Of a DNA stretch of 63,463 nucleotides, positions 61,402 through 63,463 are shown in pieces. The translations under genes were made by a program, and so were the position numbers. The notes under the pieces are model-generated. The model was given only the letters and a program-made list of their open reading frames with translations, was not told the origin of the DNA and ran no database searches. How positions within the stretch are numbered: the stretch's first letter is position 1; each line of letters opens with the position of its first letter. The stretch covers positions 1 to 63,463 of the forward strand of contig DLZV01000004.1 in NCBI GenBank assembly GCA_003447235.1. The letters run 5' to 3'. The DNA is from Prevotella sp. (lineage in GTDB: Bacteria; Bacteroidota; Bacteroidia; Bacteroidales; Bacteroidaceae).

Positions 61402-63411
61402 CTATGACTCCTGATCTGAAAATCTCTCGATAAACTCATCTTCCGAAATGATGGGGATGCCGAGTTGCTGCGCCTTGATATTCTTGCTCGACGTGCTTGT
61501 CACGTCATTGTTGATGAGGAAGGAAGTAGATTTGGAAACAGATCCCGTCACCTTGCCCCCTTGACTTTGGATGTACGCCTTGAGTTCGTTGCGGTTTTTG
61601 TAATGATGCACATCGCCCGTGACAACGAAGGTTAGTCCCTGACACCTTGCCCCCGATGGTGTGCTGTCAGGCTGGGTTATCTCCAATTCGGGAAGCAGGT
61701 GGTCAAGCATTTCCGCATGGCGGCAGTCCTTCATCCAGCGGACGAACGATGTGCTCTTTTCCGGTCCTATGCCCGAGATAGAAGCAAAGACAGCGTCGTC
61801 CTGCGTGTTGCGTGCCGTCTGGATGAGTTCCTCCAGAGGATAGGCAGAGAGCAGACGGGTGCAGACATCCTGGCCTACCAACGGGATGTTGAGGGCAAAG
61901 AGGAGTCGGCGTGCCTCTACCTGACGCGCCTTTTCTGTGGCTGCAAGCAGGTTGGTGACACTCTTTGTGCCAAAGCCTTCCATGTCGCGCAAGACGATGG
62001 CGTGTTGGCTGATATGAAACAGGTCGGAATACTCGCGCACCCATCCAAGATTGATAAACTTCTGAAGCGTTTGCTCACTCAGACCATCGATGTTCACTCC
62101 CTCTTTTGAGACGAAGCGCGCAAATTTTTTGAGTTGCTTGGCAGGGCAGTCGGGATTCGTACAATGTAGCGTGCGCGTGCCGCTCACCTCACTTTCCCTC
62201 ACCACGGTGGGCGCATCGCAGACAGGGCAAGTCTTCGGAATCTCGAAAGTCCCCACGGCCTCCACCACCCGAATGACTTTGGGTATAATCTTGTTGGCCT
62301 TGATGACGGACAATCGTGATCCCTTGTCGCCGATGCCGAGTCGCTCACATTCAGATATGTTGCACAGCGAGGCACGCTTCACCGTCGTCCCTTCAAGCAG
62401 TACGGGTCGGAAGACCGCCACTGGCGAGATGGTGCTGGCGGCACACGACCACTCGATATGGTCCAGTTGTGTCTCCGCGCTCTCGTCCTGCCATTTGAAG
62501 GCGTAGCCTGCACGCGTGGCGTGGTGTCCCGTCACCGATCCTGTAGCCGCGTAGTCGGTGTCATCATAGCCGATGACCAGACCATCGACGGGGTAGGGGA
62601 AAGGCGTCACGCCCTTTCGTGGCTGCACTCCTGCCGTCACACGTTCTGTCCATCTGTCGATGACCTCTTGGAAGTTGATGAGGTTGGGACCGACTATCAG
62701 TTCTCGCTCAACCGTTGTGAAGCCCTGCGATTCGAGCCAATCCATACGCGCACCCCATGAGCGCAGTTCCACCTCTGTATAGACCAGGGTGAAAGGAATC
62801 CAGCGTATATGACGTAGCTTCACCTCCTCGACATCCTTGAGTGTCATGGAGCCACTCGCCAGGTTGCGCGGGTTGGCATACTCCTCGTCGCTTTCGAGGT
62901 TGAATTGCTCAAAGTCCTTGTAGCTGATGACGGCCTCTCCACGTACGACGAGGTGACCTTGATACGGGATGGAAGGCAGTATTCCGCCAATAGCCTTGGC
63001 CAAATGGGTGATGTTCGTGCCCGTGTGGCCGTTGCCGCGTGTCACCACCTTTGTCAGACGACCACCATCGTAGGTCACGACCAGCGTCAGTCCGTCGAGT
63101 TTCCATGAAAGCCACACGGGTCTCCCTTCACTCCACTTGACCAAGTCCTCCACCTTTTTGGTTTTGGCGAGAGACAAGGCAGGAAACTCGTGGTCCTCCT
63201 TTTGACCTACAAGGTTGTCTGCACTGACCCGATGAGTAGGCGATTGCGGCAGGATCACGCCAGTCTCCGCCTCCAACTGCTTCAGTCGGTCGAAGGCTGC
63301 GTCCCATTCGTAGTCGGTCATTTTCTCTCCCCGACCGTTGTAGTATGCGTCGGAAGCCTCGTTAAGCTGCGAGACCAGTTCCGAAATCTCTTTGAGTTTC
63401 GTTGGATTCAT
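61402..63411 (-). CDS. ligA: Divergent NAD-dependent DNA ligase (LigA family)
   Basis: 669 residues, full LigA length. It joins nicked DNA using NAD. The nucleophile is the Lys in WKLDG (about residue 103), followed by the OB domain, a Cys4 zinc finger (CPVCD...CTNPDCPAK), HhH repeats (DMEGFGTKS, ISGIGPEKS) and a BRCT domain at the end (TFVVTGDVHHYKNRNELKAYI). Motif I is LSWKLDG, not the usual CELKLDG, and motif V is VDGLVIGYDD in place of VDGVVIKV, so the second Lys is missing. This matches, from memory, a clostridial-type ligase subfamily. A strong GGAGG site precedes the ATG, atypical for this phylum. Whether a standard LigA also exists is unknown. Confidence 0.88.
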   Translation of the reverse strand: MNPTKLKEISELVSQLNEASDAYYNGRGEKMTDYEWDAAFDRLKQLEAETGVILPQSPTHRVSADNLVGQKEDHEFPALSLAKTKKVEDLVKWSEGRPVWLSWKLDGLTLVVTYDGGRLTKVVTRGNGHTGTNITHLAKAIGGILPSIPYQGHLVVRGEAVISYKDFEQFNLESDEEYANPRNLASGSMTLKDVEEVKLRHIRWIPFTLVYTEVELRSWGARMDWLESQGFTTVERELIVGPNLINFQEVIDRWTERVTAGVQPRKGVTPFPYPVDGLVIGYDDTDYAATGSVTGHHATRAGYAFKWQDESAETQLDHIEWSCAASTISPVAVFRPVLLEGTTVKRASLCNISECERLGIGDKGSRLSVIKANKIIPKVIRVVEAVGTFEIPKTCPVCDAPTVVRESEVSGTRTLHCTNPDCPAKQLKKFARFVSKEGVNIDGLSEQTLQKFINLGWVREYSDLFHISQHAIVLRDMEGFGTKSVTNLLAATEKARQVEARRLLFALNIPLVGQDVCTRLLSAYPLEELIQTARNTQDDAVFASISGIGPEKSTSFVRWMKDCRHAEMLDHLLPELEITQPDSTPSGARCQGLTFVVTGDVHHYKNRNELKAYIQSQGGKVTGSVSKSTSFLINNDVTSTSSKNIKAQQLGIPIISEDEFIERFSDQES

Positions 63412-63463
63412 ATCTCTAAAATTCCTCCATTAGTCTATGTTACTCAACTTTCGCATGTAAGCT

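Noticed and set aside
1..63463. tRNA, rRNA or other structural RNA genes
   Set aside because: No cloverleaf, TTCGA loop pattern, rRNA conserved segment or recognised riboswitch was found by reading; a covariance search was not possible.

Overview
The window looks like a piece of a Bacteroidales chromosome, most probably Prevotellaceae (inference from sequence alone). Signs are the many promoters of the Bacteroidetes type (TTTG, 19-20 nt, TAnnTTTG), a protein with a type IX secretion sorting tail, an LptE/DUF4837/PdxA/RlmN gene order, a DUF4922-SpoIID fusion, a 2-oxoacid:ferredoxin oxidoreductase cluster and weak or absent Shine-Dalgarno sites. No rRNA, tRNA, CRISPR array or intact mobile element was found.

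Region 1 (1-10 kb, plus strand) is accessory and visibly poorer in G+C than the rest. One strong promoter precedes nine tightly packed genes (94-5144): a membrane-bound YugP-type zinc peptidase, two cytosolic HExxH/ExxxD gluzincin-like proteins, a 53-residue zinc-finger-like protein, and unknown proteins including an Ala-rich hydrophobic one. Next come a sigma-factor-like protein with two region-4-like helix-turn-helix segments, an unknown protein, an orphan FtsZ C-terminal-domain-like protein that keeps the T7 loop, a PP2C phosphatase, and a membrane protein with WG-like and Cys-bearing repeats. This is the best candidate for an undescribed system.

Region 2 (10-20 kb, minus strand) is envelope and recycling: miaA, two tandem AmpG-like transporters, a HIT-like/SpoIID fusion and a GT2 glycosyltransferase. 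The last three of these are translationally coupled by ATGA overlaps. A secreted M20 peptidase follows.

Region 3 (20-24 kb, minus strand, lower G+C) is a second accessory patch: an AAA_14/DUF4143 ATPase, a broken BRO-type antirepressor gene, a Schlafen-AlbA_2 regulator, and a repeat shared by two promoters.

Region 4 (24-42 kb, minus strand) holds a large propeller-TM sensor, a CPA2 antiporter broken by a frameshift, pepT, and the chain rlmN-DUF4837-pdxA-flippase-sigma54 activator-lptE-TPR-secG. It ends with an M48 lipoprotein and an SPFH/NfeD pair.

Region 5 (42-51 kb) carries a NIF3 protein, a coiled-coil zinc-ribbon protein, an OmpA-family porin, the 2-oxoacid:ferredoxin oxidoreductase operon with folD, and ffh.

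Region 6 (51-63 kb) carries a GYF/DUF4359 membrane protein, a large T9SS cargo protein, rsfS-ftsH-cdsA, a SlyD-like isomerase, aroC, and a divergent NAD-dependent DNA ligase that resembles a clostridial subfamily.

A striking trait of the whole window is the number of short tandem repeats (period 10-36 nt), both between genes and in frame inside at least six genes.
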